Source: Natronomonas pharaonis DSM 2160
GTDB lineage: Archaea > Halobacteriota > Halobacteria > Halobacteriales > Haloarculaceae
Length of the DNA stretch: 64,000 nucleotides
Reading direction: 5' to 3'
NCBI RefSeq assembly: GCF_000026045.1
Contig: NC_007426.1
Coordinates: forward strand, 1,364,001 to 1,428,000
Shown here: one piece after another, positions 35,748-45,264 of the stretch
Numbering within the stretch: position 1 is the stretch's first letter
Layout: each line of letters starts with the position of its first letter
The notes under the pieces: model-generated
Seen by the model: the letters and a program-made list of their open reading frames with translations, nothing else
What the model was told of the DNA's origin: nothing
Databases searched by the model: none
Program-made: the position numbers and the translations under genes

Positions 35748-37579
35748 TCGTTGAGGAGGTCGCGTGCGGTCAGCGTGCCGTCACGGACCTTCGCCATGAG
35801 CTCGTCTTGTTTCTTGCCGAACTTGTGGATGCCGCTGGTGACCTCGTGGTATCCCGAAATGTCGTTGTCGACGAGGTACTGAAGGAACTCACGGCGGTCC
35901 CGCTGCTGTTGGGCGAGCTCTTTGCCCGACCAGCCGCGGTTGTCGGCGATGTCCTGCAGCACGTGGGAGTTGTTCACCCGGTGGAAACTGTCGGCGTTGG
36001 CGTCGCGGTCGAAAATGTCGATGGCGCGGACGGAGTCACCGCCGTCGTCGCCAGCCAGCAGTTCCGTGACGCCGTCGTTGCGTCGCACTCGGTCGTCGCC
36101 TTTGAACGTCTGTTTCTGAATGCAGATGACATCGAGCTCCAAGATCATCTGCGTCGGGACGTTCAGCGGCTTGTTCTCAAGCCGGTTGAGCACGCCCTCG
36201 ACGCTTTCGGCGTGGATTGTACTGTAGGCGGTGTGACCAGTTCCGATGGACTGGAAGAAGGTGAAGGCGACGTTCTTTTCGGTCCGTATCTCACCAACGA
36301 GAATATACTCGGGGCGCTGTCGGAGCGACGCCTGTAGAAGCTCATACATCGAGACTTCGCCGCGACCGTCGGAGGCGATTGAGTCCCGAGTGAGGCTCTG
36401 AATCCAGTTTTCGTGCGGCAGCGTGATCTCGCGGGTGTCTTCGATAGAAACGACCTTCGAATCCTCGGGAATGAACATCGAGACGGCGTTCATCGACGTC
36501 GTCTTCCCCGAACCAGTTCCGCCAGCGAAGATGAGCGACCGGTTGTGCCCGATGACGAGCCAAAAATACGCCATCTGTTCGACGCTGAACGTCCCGTTCT
36601 GGATGAGATCGACCGGCGTGAACGGGATATCGGCGAACTTCCGGATGGTGAAGTTCGACCCGCGGGTTGCGATATCGGAGCCGAACGTGAGTTGGACCCG
36701 GGAGCCGTCCGGCAGCGTGCCGTCGACGAGCGGCTCTGAGACGGATACCTGTTCGCCGGCCTGCTGTGAGAGCCGCAACGCGAACGACGACAGTTAGTTC
36801 TTGTCGAAGGTGATGTTCGTTTCGAGGTCCCGGTGTTCGGTGTGATAGACGTAGATCGGAATGTCGACGCCGTCACAGGAGATGTCCTCGATGTTCGGGT
36901 CCGACATGAGCGGCTCGATGCGGCCGAGATGGACGAAGTCCCTGAGCAGATAATACTTGATTTTCAGCAGCGAGCCGTCGTCGATAGTCGCCGACGCGTG
37001 GTCGGAGATGATTTCTTTGGCCTTCTCCTCGAAAATCGTCTCCCGGTCGTCGTCGGCTTCTAGGTCCTGATACATCAGGCTGTTTCGGAGTATCTTTACG
37101 AGGTCCTCGCGGACGTATTCCTCGAACTCCGAGAGGTGCGGCTCGTGGACGTAGTACCGGTACTTGTCCTCGTTGTGCCGCCGGAGCACGGAGACGTATG
37201 CGTACGGCTTGTCGACCCACATCCGCTCGACTTCCTCGTGAGTATCTAGGTACGAGAAGTCGAAGAAATGGCTCCTGATGAACTCCGTGTCCGGTCGCTC
37301 CGCGAACGACTCATCGAGGTCAGCAGCGTCGAAGTGTCGGTCGACTTCCCGGAGAATCTCACCCTTTATCGGGTGGTCCGTGACGAGCGACCGGTCGGAG
37401 GTTCGCTGGGGTGTCGATTCCGCCGCCTCGGGGGCCGACTCGTCATCGTCGTCACCACGCATCGACGGTATCGAGTCAACCCAATTGAACCCGCCCGAGC
37501 TGTCGTCTGATTCCTGTACTGTTCCGCCGTCCGTGGTCGGCGGCTCCTCTGCCCCCGACTCGTCGTTCATGTTCCCCAT
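35744..37579 (-). pseudogene. Type IV pilus/secretion ATPase (PilB/VirB11-like) interrupted by an in-frame TAA
   Basis: Reading one frame from 37579 gives an acidic N-terminal region and a conserved domain (MSDPNIEDISCDGVDIPIYV) to TFDKN. A TAA follows at 36796-36794, then the family continues in the same frame with LSSFALRLSQQAGEQVSVSE. The downstream part has Walker A (FAGGTGSGKTTS), the Asp/His boxes and HTAYSTIHAES. The total of about 611 codons is normal for the family. No frameshift is involved; one base change (for example GAA to TAA) explains it. Downstream translation from TTG at 36778 or another rare start is possible but would lack the N-terminal domain. Confidence 0.82.
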
Positions 37580-37598
37580 GGTTAGCGTTCGGCGCTCC

Positions 37599-37606
37599 GA
37601 ATATAC
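37599..37606 (-). promoter_or_regulatory. TATA-like box for the pilus-like operon
   Basis: On the minus strand GTATATTC lies 20-27 bases before the ATG at 37579, suggesting leaderless transcription of the ATPase-platform-pilin operon. Confidence 0.4.
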
Positions 37607-37706
37607 GGTTCGGTCTCGGCATCGCTACTGTTCTCGGCTCCAATGCGACCCACCCAGCCGTGCGCTAGCGTGTGAGACGAACCCACGTTGGTAGTGCTCT
37701 TTCCCC

Positions 37707-37765
37707 GCTGGTTATATCTCTGGCGGATTGTTAAGATAATAAACTAAATTAGAGTTTCATACACC
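37707..37765. other. AT-rich core of the longest intergenic spacer
   Basis: The 266-base spacer 37580-37845 has an AT-rich stretch including GTTAAGATAATAAACTAAATT. It is too far from either annotated start for a simple core promoter and may hold an activator site or a small unseen RNA. No open frame or tRNA is visible. Confidence 0.3.
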
Positions 37766-37845
37766 ACGCGTAGCGTCGTTGAGTGACTTCTTCCCGCCTG
37801 CCGCTGTACGGTTTCGGCGGTCAGACTCTTGTATTGGGGCGGCAA

Positions 37846-38130
37846 ATGGCCGATAGCATGAGCCGGATGATGCGACTCCTCGCCGGGCTTGCACGGACAG
37901 CACTGACCTTCGCCGTGCTCGTACTGCTCGGTATCGTCGCCTTCTACGTCACCGTTTTTGTCGTCTCGACGGGGGCGGGGCTGGCCGGATACGACCCGAG
38001 CGGCGACTTCGTCGTGCTCTCGGCGTCGCTGCTCGTCGTGGCAGCGCTTCTGGGCGGTATCCCGCTTTCGGCCGCGGCGTCCGAAGCAAACGACGGCGGC
38101 GACAGTCGACCGCGGGCCGGCTTCGAATAG
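37846..38130 (+). CDS. Small two-helix membrane protein
   Basis: A 94-residue protein with two hydrophobic segments (about 10-38 and 53-74) and a polar, Gly/Asp-rich tail. ATGs at 37846 and 37858 are both possible starts; the first is used. It lies immediately upstream of dinB, but the latter has its own TATA box. Not recognised. Confidence 0.6.
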   Translation: MADSMSRMMRLLAGLARTALTFAVLVLLGIVAFYVTVFVVSTGAGLAGYDPSGDFVVLSASLLVVAALLGGIPLSAAASEANDGGDSRPRAGFE

Positions 38131-38131
38131 G

Positions 38132-38137
38132 CTTATA
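38132..38137 (+). promoter_or_regulatory. Leaderless-type TATA box for DNA polymerase IV
   Basis: CTTATA lies 25-30 bases before the ATG at 38162, with no ribosome-binding site, fitting leaderless transcription of the polymerase gene. Confidence 0.45.
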
Positions 38138-38161
38138 CTGGCGGCGTCGGTAGATTCCAGT

Positions 38162-39376
38162 ATGCCGCAGTTGCCGGGGGTCGACCCGCGACGGCAGGTC
38201 GTCTGCCACGTCGATGTCGACTGTTTCTATGCGGCCTGCGAGCGGCTCCGGGAGCCGAAGCTCCGTGACGAGCCGGTGGTGGTCGGGATGGGGTATGAGC
38301 CGGGAGCCGACCATGGGGCCGTTGCGACGGCGAGCTACGAAGCCCGCGAGCACGGCGTCGAGTCGGCGATGGCTATCTCCGAGGCACTAAAGCGGCTTCC
38401 ACAACGTACAGACAGCGAGAGCGGCGAGGCCGGGACCGGCTACTACCGTCCCGTCGATATGGCATACTACGAGTCGGTCAGCGAAGACGTTCAGGCGGTC
38501 CTCGATGACACCGCCGAAACCGTCCGGAACGTCTCTATCGACGAGGCCTACCTCGACCTCGGAGACCTCGCGTGGGACGACGCCGAAGCGTTCGGCCGAC
38601 AGCTCAAAGCCGATATCGAGGCGGCCGCCGGCGTCGTCGCATCAGTCGGCATCGCACCGACGATGGCGACCGCGAAACTCGCCTCCGACGCAGAAAAGCC
38701 AGACGGGCTGGTCATCGTCGACCCCGATTCAGTGGCGACATTCCTCAAACCGATACCGGTCGCAGAGCTACACGGTGTTGGCCCGGTAACGGCGGCGGAA
38801 CTCCGCGAGCGCGGGTACGAGACGGCCGGTGATGTCGCCGCGGCCGACGAAACGGCGCTCGTAGACGCCTTCGGCGAGCGTGGCCGGGACATCTACCGAC
38901 AGGCTCGCGGCGAGGACGACCGTGTCGTCGAACCGAAAGGCCGTCCGAAGAGCCTCTCCAGCGAGTCGGCGTTCCCGAAGCCGACCGACGACGGCGACAG
39001 GAAGCGTCGGAAGCTCACCGCCCTCGCCGCCGATGTCACAGAGCGAGCGACCGCGAAGGACGCCCTCTACCGCACTGTCGGTATCAAGGTCGTCGAGCCG
39101 CCGTTCGACGTACACACCCGTGAACGCTCGCTTTCCGGACCGGTCGATGACCCCAAGCTGGTCGAAGAGATCGCCGTCGACTTGCTTGCGGAATTCGACG
39201 ACCCCGCCGTTCGGAAGCTCGGTGTCCGGGTTTCGAATCTCTCTTTTGACGACCGCGAGCAGGCGACGCTCGGTCAGTGGGCCGACGGGACGGCGGACCA
39301 AGAGCCCGTCCGCTTGTCGCACGTGCGGCGCTCTGGAGAGACCGACACGCAGCTTGAACTCTCTCAGTTCGAGTAG
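38162..39376 (+). CDS. dinB: DNA polymerase IV (Y-family translesion polymerase)
   Basis: A 404-residue Y-family polymerase that copies damaged templates. The catalytic carboxylates are in CHVDVDCFYAACE and VSIDEAYLDL, and the fingers contain GAVATASYEAREHGVESAM. Helix-hairpin-helix VAELHGVGPVTAAEL and the little-finger region follow. It lacks a visible PCNA-binding PIP box of the QxxLxxFF form; the C-terminus ends LELSQFE. The start follows the haloarchaeal TATA box. Confidence 0.93.
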   Translation: MPQLPGVDPRRQVVCHVDVDCFYAACERLREPKLRDEPVVVGMGYEPGADHGAVATASYEAREHGVESAMAISEALKRLPQRTDSESGEAGTGYYRPVDMAYYESVSEDVQAVLDDTAETVRNVSIDEAYLDLGDLAWDDAEAFGRQLKADIEAAAGVVASVGIAPTMATAKLASDAEKPDGLVIVDPDSVATFLKPIPVAELHGVGPVTAAELRERGYETAGDVAAADETALVDAFGERGRDIYRQARGEDDRVVEPKGRPKSLSSESAFPKPTDDGDRKRRKLTALAADVTERATAKDALYRTVGIKVVEPPFDVHTRERSLSGPVDDPKLVEEIAVDLLAEFDDPAVRKLGVRVSNLSFDDREQATLGQWADGTADQEPVRLSHVRRSGETDTQLELSQFE

Positions 39377-39432
39377 CTGCCAGCAGCGGAGGCGCCACAG
39401 CATTGTCGGGGCTCTCGGCCGACGGTAGATAG

Positions 39433-39440
39433 CTTCTTAA
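39433..39440 (+). promoter_or_regulatory. Leaderless-type TATA box for the K+ channel-like gene
   Basis: CTTCTTAA ends 24 bases before the ATG at 39464, consistent with transcription starting at the start codon. Confidence 0.4.
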
Positions 39441-39463
39441 CGGTGCCGGGCACGTGCTCCGGC

Positions 39464-41068
39464 ATGGACCTCTGGAAGCGTCGCGCGCTCAAGACGGTTC
39501 TCGCTATCGTTTTACTCGTTGTCGCTACGTCGCTCGTCTACCACTACATCATGGTGGTCATGGAGGGCCAACCCCGCAGCTACTTCCGGTCGCTACAGAT
39601 TATCGTCGAGACGTACACCGGAACCGGGTTCGGCTCCGACTCGCCGTGGATGACGCCGCTGGCGAACCTGTTTATCATCTTCGTTGACCTCTCTACCTTC
39701 CTGCTGCTTTTCATCATCCTCCCATACGTCTTCCAGCCGGTGCTGGAAGAGTCGCTGTCCCCGGAGGTTCCCGACGCTGTTGATGCGAGCAACCACGTCG
39801 TCGTCTGCGGCGTCGCCCAGCAGGGCGAGCGACTCATCGACGAGTTCCGCTCGCGGAACATCGATTACGCCGTCGTCGTCGACTCCGAATCCGAAGCGCT
39901 TGAGCTACACGACGAGGGCCATCCCACCGTCTACGGTGACCTCTCGTCGGTCGAAACGCTCGAAGCAGCCAGCCTCGAAGACGCCCGAGCGGTGGTCGTC
40001 GACACTGCCGACGACCATGCGGCGAGCGTCGTCTTGGCTATCCGCGAAATCGATGAACAGACGCGGACAATCGTGCTGGCGAGCGACGGGGAGTTCGAAC
40101 AGTACCTCGAATACGCCGGTGCCGATGAGGTGTTGACACCGCGGCAGTTGCTCGGGCAGCGACTCGCTAGGCGCATTTCGACCGAGGTAAGCCCCGGGGC
40201 CAGTGACACAATCAGTCTTGGCAACGGGACTGCACTGCTGGAGCTGACAGTTTTCGCCGACAGCCCCATCTGTGGCGACCGGTTGGTGGATATCGAGGCC
40301 CGGAACGAATCGGTGGTGGTCCCCAGCATTTGGCAGGGCGGACGCTTCGTTCCGAACCCGAACCCGGAAACCATCGTTGACGAGGATACCGTGCTCCTCA
40401 TTGCCGGGACCGAGTCGGCGCTCAGCGACCTCGAAAGCGAAACCTACGCCGGACGTGAACAGGATGTCAACGTCGTCATCGCCGGGTACGGGATGGTCGG
40501 CTCGACAGTCGCCAAGGAGCTTCAGACGACGACCGCTGACTGTACAGTTGTCGACATCGAGAACGGCGACGACATCGATGTCGTGGGTGACGCGACGCGT
40601 CCCGAAACGCTTCGGGAGGCTGGCATCGAGGATGCGACGGCTTTCGTCGTCGCGCTCCACGACGACGACCAGGCCATTCTTTCGGTGCTCGTTGCGAACG
40701 AACTCGTCGACAGTACCGACATTCTCGTCCGGGTGAACGAACCGGAAAGCACTACGAAGGTCCGTCGAGCCGGTGCGGGGTATGTGCTTAGCCTCCCGGA
40801 GATCAGCGGGCGAATGCTGGCCTTGGAGGTGCTTCAGGAGGAGATTCTCACCTACGACCGACAGCTGAAAATCGTTCGGCTTGACGCATCAAAGCTGGAC
40901 GGTGCCCGGCTCTCGGAGACCATCATCGCGGAAACCGACTGTGCTGTCGTTGCCGTCAACCGGAACGGCGAATTCATAACTGACATCAACGACAACGTCC
41001 GACTCCAAGACGATGATGAGCTGCTAGTTGTCGGCAGCGATGCGGCAATCGATGTTATTGAGGCTTAA
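39464..41068 (+). CDS. Two-helix K+ channel-like protein with two RCK (TrkA) domains
   Basis: A 534-residue protein with two transmembrane helices (about 8-30 and 66-92) flanking a pore loop with TYTGTGFGSDSP at residues 50-61. Two NAD-binding RCK modules follow (VVVCGVAQQGERLI near 112 and VNVVIAGYGMVGSTVAKEL near 340), each with a TrkA-C domain. The filter reads TGTGFG rather than the common TVGYG, so selectivity may be altered. Potassium handling is central to haloarchaeal osmoadaptation. The start at 39464 removes seven residues of a longer frame and matches the TATA spacing. Confidence 0.88.
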   Translation: MDLWKRRALKTVLAIVLLVVATSLVYHYIMVVMEGQPRSYFRSLQIIVETYTGTGFGSDSPWMTPLANLFIIFVDLSTFLLLFIILPYVFQPVLEESLSPEVPDAVDASNHVVVCGVAQQGERLIDEFRSRNIDYAVVVDSESEALELHDEGHPTVYGDLSSVETLEAASLEDARAVVVDTADDHAASVVLAIREIDEQTRTIVLASDGEFEQYLEYAGADEVLTPRQLLGQRLARRISTEVSPGASDTISLGNGTALLELTVFADSPICGDRLVDIEARNESVVVPSIWQGGRFVPNPNPETIVDEDTVLLIAGTESALSDLESETYAGREQDVNVVIAGYGMVGSTVAKELQTTTADCTVVDIENGDDIDVVGDATRPETLREAGIEDATAFVVALHDDDQAILSVLVANELVDSTDILVRVNEPESTTKVRRAGAGYVLSLPEISGRMLALEVLQEEILTYDRQLKIVRLDASKLDGARLSETIIAETDCAVVAVNRNGEFITDINDNVRLQDDDELLVVGSDAAIDVIEA

Positions 41069-41562
41069 TCCCCGGCTCGCTCGTATCTGACGAACGCCAC
41101 CTCGTCGCCGGCCTCGCGCTCGGTTGCTGTCCACTCGTCGCCGATGGCAGGAAAGTAGGTGTCGCCGTCAGGTGACTCCGGAACTTCGGTTATCCGGAGT
41201 TCGTCGGCACGGTCGAGACACTGCTCGTAGACGGTCGCGCCGCCGGCGACGTAGACCGTCTGTTTGTCGGCGTCGAGAGCGTCTTCCGCAGCCGAAAGCG
41301 CTGCTTCGATGTCCCGAGCGTGGACGACTTCTTCCGGAATGGGAAGCGACTCTCGCGAAGAAAGGACAATATTCGTCCGACCGGGCAGGGGACCACCAAG
41401 CTGGCCGGTGATAGATTCGTACGTCGTCCGACCCATGATGACCGGATGGCCCATTGTCGTCTCCTTGAACCGCTTCAGGTCTTCCGGGTAGTGCCACGGC
41501 ATCTCGCCGTCGGTGCCGATGACGCCGTTTTCCGCGACCGCAGCGATGAGCACCAGCTTCAT
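41065..41562 (-). CDS. folA: Dihydrofolate reductase
   Basis: A 165-residue DHFR reducing dihydrofolate with NADPH. LIAAVAENGVIGTDGEMPWHYPEDLKRF at the start, the catalytic acid region, VIMGRTTYESI, and YVAGGATVYEQCL are typical. It overlaps thyA by four bases, so folate recycling and dTMP synthesis are coupled. Confidence 0.95.
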   Translation of the reverse strand: MKLVLIAAVAENGVIGTDGEMPWHYPEDLKRFKETTMGHPVIMGRTTYESITGQLGGPLPGRTNIVLSSRESLPIPEEVVHARDIEAALSAAEDALDADKQTVYVAGGATVYEQCLDRADELRITEVPESPDGDTYFPAIGDEWTATEREAGDEVAFVRYERAGD

Positions 41563-42587
41563 TCTGCAACCGAAAAGGAAATGCCCGGCGCCGGGTCGTA
41601 GTCGTGTAGCTGTACGTCATCGTATTCGAGGTCATCAAGCGGCCGGTCGGCGACCTCGATTTCGGGGCGGTCACGCGGCGAGCGCGAAAGCTGCGTCAGT
41701 AGTCCGGGGACGTGGTCCAGCCCTCCCTCGTCGTCGGCCTCGGCCGGAGCCTCCGATTCGAGCCACTCGCGGACATCAACGTACTCCTCGCGGTCGTCGA
41801 TGTCGTTGAGGCGGTCCTGTAGTGCTGGGAGCTTGTCGGCATACCATGCGCCGCGGTCGCCGGCACCGCAGTAAATATGTGCGTCAACGATGGTGTGACC
41901 GAAGGAGCCGACCTCGAACGCAGTCCGGTTGGCGACGGCGTGTGCCAAAAGCGAGTACGCGGCGAGGTTGAACGGGACCCCCAGCGCGATGTCGCCGGAC
42001 CGCTGGGTGAGATGGACGTTCAACTGGTCGCCCTGTACGTTGAAGACAAAGGTGTAGTGGCACGGCGGCAGCGTTGAGACAGCGGCGTTGGCCGGATGCC
42101 ACGCGTTGACGACGAGCCGCCGGGAGTGTGGGTTCTCTTCGAGCGTATCGAGCACGTACGCGAGCTGGTCGAACACCTGTCGTTCGGTGCCGTCGGGCGT
42201 CGTTTCGGTCGTCGTCCAGCGGTGGCTGTCGTCGGGCCAGCTCTCGCCGGGCAGCCGCGCCGGCTCGTCCGGAACCGGGAACCGACGCCAAAACCGCCCG
42301 TAAGCGGTGTCGAGATGGCCCTCGTCGTCGGCCCACGCGTCCCATATTTTTGTCTCCTCGCGCAGCGTGCGAATGTGTTCTTCGCCCGAGAGATACCACA
42401 GTAGCTCGTGGATGAGCGAGTTCCAGCGATAGCCGTCCATCCGTTTTGTCGTCAAAAGCGGAAAGCCCGCTCCGAGGTCGACTTCGTAGTGGTGGCTGAA
42501 AGAAGCGATAGTGTCGACGCCGGTCCGGTTCGGCTTGTGGGTCCCGCCGGCGAGGACATCCGAAACGAGGTCGTGGTACTGTTGCAT
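41559..42587 (-). CDS. thyA: Thymidylate synthase ThyA
   Basis: A 342-residue ThyA methylating dUMP with methylenetetrahydrofolate. RTGVDTIASFSHHYEVDLG, the catalytic cysteine in TLPPCHYTFVFNV, QRSGDIALGVPFNLA and the C-terminal folate site are visible. The length exceeds the bacterial 264 because of acidic insertions. It overlaps folA. Confidence 0.95.
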   Translation of the reverse strand: MQQYHDLVSDVLAGGTHKPNRTGVDTIASFSHHYEVDLGAGFPLLTTKRMDGYRWNSLIHELLWYLSGEEHIRTLREETKIWDAWADDEGHLDTAYGRFWRRFPVPDEPARLPGESWPDDSHRWTTTETTPDGTERQVFDQLAYVLDTLEENPHSRRLVVNAWHPANAAVSTLPPCHYTFVFNVQGDQLNVHLTQRSGDIALGVPFNLAAYSLLAHAVANRTAFEVGSFGHTIVDAHIYCGAGDRGAWYADKLPALQDRLNDIDDREEYVDVREWLESEAPAEADDEGGLDHVPGLLTQLSRSPRDRPEIEVADRPLDDLEYDDVQLHDYDPAPGISFSVAE

Positions 42588-42644
42588 TCGATACTGGAGG
42601 GGTTGTACCCGAAGGGCTAATAGGTGATTATTCAGCTCCCGACA

Positions 42645-43328
42645 TCACTCCTGCAGGAACTGCCGGGCGACTATCTGGAGGACGTGGACGAAGACACCCG
42701 TAAACGCCACGTAGATGCCGACCGCGTGCCGGAGCGACTTATCGGGGGCGTAGTTGGCGCTAACCTGCCAGATTTCGTAGCCGAGGCGGAGCGTGAAGCC
42801 GGCGAAGATGGCGACGAATCCGCCAAGCAGCACGGCCGGAATGGCCGAGCCAACGGCGACAAGCAGGGCCCCGAGGATGAACGCGCCGAGCGCCCACCGT
42901 CCCCAGTGGTCGTAGCTGCCGCCGCGGCGATAGACGTAGGCAGCGATGCCGATGGTCATCGCCAGCGTCACCACGAACGCGATGCCGAGAGCGACCCCAC
43001 GTGTACCCCCACCAAGGCCGGCGATGATACCGCCGCCGAAGAGCGCGTAGGCGACCTGCAGCAGGACGACGCCGACGGCCGCGAGTTCCATCGACCCCGA
43101 TTCGAGGCCCCGCTCGGCGAGAATGCTGCCGCCGGTCAGCGCCGCACCGTAGACGAGCAGGCCGAGTATCGGAACCTGAAAGAGCAGGTCGTTGGCGACC
43201 GCAAGCGGCGTCGCTGCGACGAGATACATCAGCAGGATGTTGACGCCCACAAGCGCCGCCGCTGGTGCCGCGACACGGCGGAACTTCGGATGTGCCGTCC
43301 GCTGTCGTCGTGCGGTGAGACCGTCCAT
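42645..43328 (-). CDS. Seven-helix membrane protein, Bax inhibitor-1-like
   Basis: A 227-residue protein with a basic cytoplasmic start and about seven hydrophobic segments, ending in VHVLQIVARQFLQE. The layout and last helix resemble the Bax inhibitor-1 superfamily, but the match is weak and function is unknown. A strong TATA box 22-29 bases upstream supports the ATG at 43328. Confidence 0.65.
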   Translation of the reverse strand: MDGLTARRQRTAHPKFRRVAAPAAALVGVNILLMYLVAATPLAVANDLLFQVPILGLLVYGAALTGGSILAERGLESGSMELAAVGVVLLQVAYALFGGGIIAGLGGGTRGVALGIAFVVTLAMTIGIAAYVYRRGGSYDHWGRWALGAFILGALLVAVGSAIPAVLLGGFVAIFAGFTLRLGYEIWQVSANYAPDKSLRHAVGIYVAFTGVFVHVLQIVARQFLQE

Positions 43329-43349
43329 GTTCGGGCGTTCAGACGACAA

Positions 43350-43357
43350 TATATAAA
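43350..43357 (-). promoter_or_regulatory. TATA box for the minus-strand membrane protein
   Basis: On the minus strand TTTATATA-type sequence lies 22-29 bases before the ATG at 43328, indicating leaderless transcription. Confidence 0.55.
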
Positions 43358-43444
43358 GCTGCTCGCTTTTGGACTGACTGCGGCGACCGTTGTCGGCGGC
43401 GGGAACATAAAGTGCGTTCGATGTAGACAGTGATACGGAAACAT

Positions 43445-44125
43445 ATGCGAACTAAATTCGACGGCAAAGAGATATACGTCGTAAAAAGCGAACCCGACGA
43501 GGAACGCACCTACCATTGCGACGCCTTGGCCTCGCGGTTCCCGACAGCGACCGAAATCGACTACCCGGCTGGCGAGCGGGTGCCGGTCGATTCAGCGGCC
43601 GCCGTCGTGCTGACGGGCAGTACGGCTGCCGTCTACGAGCCGGAGCAGTATCCGTGGGTCGATGACCAGCAGGCGCTCGTCAGACGGCTCGTCGAGCGGT
43701 CGGTACCAACGCTTGGGGTGTGCTTCGGCCACCAGATAGCCAACGCCGCCCTCGGTGGAACGGTAGAACACGTCGGGATGACCGCAGGGCTCGTCGAGGC
43801 CGACCTCGACCACCAGCCCTTGTTCGAGGGTGTCGCTCCCGTCGTTCCAGCGCTCCACGGCGACGCGGTGACAGCCCTCGGCGATGGGATGGAATCCATC
43901 GCAACAGCGCCACACGCGGACATCTTCGCGAGTCGACACCAGTCGGCACCGCTGTGGACCGTCCAGTTCCATCCCGAAATCACCGCCGCGCTTGAGCCGC
44001 GGCTGACCGAGGACTTCGGCTGGGAGTCGGGCCGGTGGTCGTTCGGCGACGTGACCGCTGCGGTGGTTTTTGAGAACTTCAAATCGATGGCCGAGTCGGC
44101 TCCCGCAGCCGCCGACAGCCCGTGA
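43445..44125 (+). CDS. Class I glutamine amidotransferase (GMP synthase subunit A-like)
   Basis: A 226-residue class I amidotransferase. The nucleophile lies in LGVCFGHQIANAALGG, and the catalytic His-Glu pair is in VQFHPEITAAL. It releases ammonia from glutamine for a partner synthetase. Length suits GuaA subunit A, but no GuaA subunit B is nearby, so a stand-alone homologue is also possible. Confidence 0.82.
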   Translation: MRTKFDGKEIYVVKSEPDEERTYHCDALASRFPTATEIDYPAGERVPVDSAAAVVLTGSTAAVYEPEQYPWVDDQQALVRRLVERSVPTLGVCFGHQIANAALGGTVEHVGMTAGLVEADLDHQPLFEGVAPVVPALHGDAVTALGDGMESIATAPHADIFASRHQSAPLWTVQFHPEITAALEPRLTEDFGWESGRWSFGDVTAAVVFENFKSMAESAPAAADSP

Positions 44126-44135
44126 ACGGTGGCTC

Positions 44136-45206
44136 TCAGTCCAGCGCGGCCGCGGCCTCGTCGCGAATCTCGCGTGCCTCTTCGAGTCGTTCGTTGATGT
44201 ACCCCTCCAAGTCCGTATGCAGCGGCTCGACGCCGGCCGGGATATCCACGGCTTCCAGTTCCGACTCGACCGTTTCGAGGTCGTCGATAGCGATTTGTGA
44301 CAGCGCCAGCGCTTCGTCGTCGTCGCTGGCCGTCGCGGCGTCATCGAGCGTCGAGAGCGTCTCCGCGAAGCTCTCGAAGGTGTCGTGATACTCCGAAAGC
44401 GCTTCAGCGCCCGCTTCGAGCCGCGAAGCGAGTTCGGGGTGGTGCGGGCTCTCCAGCGCCTCGCGTTCCTCGTCGGTGGCGGCGACGATGGGGTCGGCCC
44501 GAGCGGCGGCCACCTCGGCGTCTGCTGTTGTCGCTGCCAGTAGCTCACCGAGTTCGTCGTGTCGGTCATCGGCCAGCCCGTAGGCGTTCTGGTCGGCTAG
44601 GTCGACAGTCTCCTCGACGAGTTCGAAGCCGTCTGCCAGCGCCGCGTGGGTTTCGGCGGCGACAAAGAGGAAACTGATTTCGGCTTCTAGCAACTCGACG
44701 AGCCGCTGGAACGGCTCATCGTCGACGTTCTGTCTGTCTGCCCGGCTGACGGCACTTTCGAGCCGTGCGTCGGCGTCGTCGAGCTCGCGCTGGACATCGA
44801 TTCGGTCGACGGGGTCGACGAGGGGAACCGAAAGCAGCGGCGGCTCCGTGCTATCGAACTCGCCCCCGGCAGCGTAGACCGAAATCGCCTCTTGGATGTA
44901 TCCGCGGCTCGACTGTATCGTCTCCCGAATCAGCTCCGGAAGCTCCTCTTCGCGCGTCTGTAGGTCTGGCTCCTCGGGCGTCTCTGGGTCTTCCGTGTCG
45001 TCCGGCGTGTCTCCGTTCTCGGGGTCGGGGTCCGGTGTGTCCTCGCCGTCGACATCCGTCGGCGTGTCTCCGTTCTCGGGGTCGGGCTCGTCGTTGGGGG
45101 CGTCGTCAAGCAGCTCTTCGGCTTCGCTGCACCCGGCAGCACCGACTGCGATGCCGGAACCGAGGGCAACGAGCAGCCGCCGACGGGTCGAGGCGTGGGA
45201 GGACAT
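44136..45206 (-). CDS. Haloarchaeal Tat lipoprotein, helical
   Basis: A 356-residue secreted lipoprotein. The signal has TRRRLLVALGSG and lipobox GAAGC; the mature protein starts with an acidic Asp/Pro/Thr linker of about 70 residues. The rest is mostly alpha-helical with no motif I recognise. The ATG at 45206 is preferred because the signal begins there; the longer frame crosses an upstream TATA-like TTTTAATA (about 45235-45242). Confidence 0.7.
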   Translation of the reverse strand: MSSHASTRRRLLVALGSGIAVGAAGCSEAEELLDDAPNDEPDPENGDTPTDVDGEDTPDPDPENGDTPDDTEDPETPEEPDLQTREEELPELIRETIQSSRGYIQEAISVYAAGGEFDSTEPPLLSVPLVDPVDRIDVQRELDDADARLESAVSRADRQNVDDEPFQRLVELLEAEISFLFVAAETHAALADGFELVEETVDLADQNAYGLADDRHDELGELLAATTADAEVAAARADPIVAATDEEREALESPHHPELASRLEAGAEALSEYHDTFESFAETLSTLDDAATASDDDEALALSQIAIDDLETVESELEAVDIPAGVEPLHTDLEGYINERLEEAREIRDEAAAALD

Positions 45207-45234
45207 CTCTCGACTGCGTGTAGGGCAAAGACGC

Positions 45235-45242
45235 ATATTAAA
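45235..45242 (-). promoter_or_regulatory. TATA-like box for the lipoprotein gene
   Basis: TTTTAATA on the minus strand lies 29-36 bases before the ATG at 45206. Confidence 0.4.
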
Positions 45243-45264
45243 ATGATGATGGGTCAAACGGCCG

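Noticed and set aside
36794..36796. TAA as a recoded amino acid (pyrrolysine or selenocysteine)
   Set aside because: Those use TAG and TGA; no recoding of TAA is known in haloarchaea.
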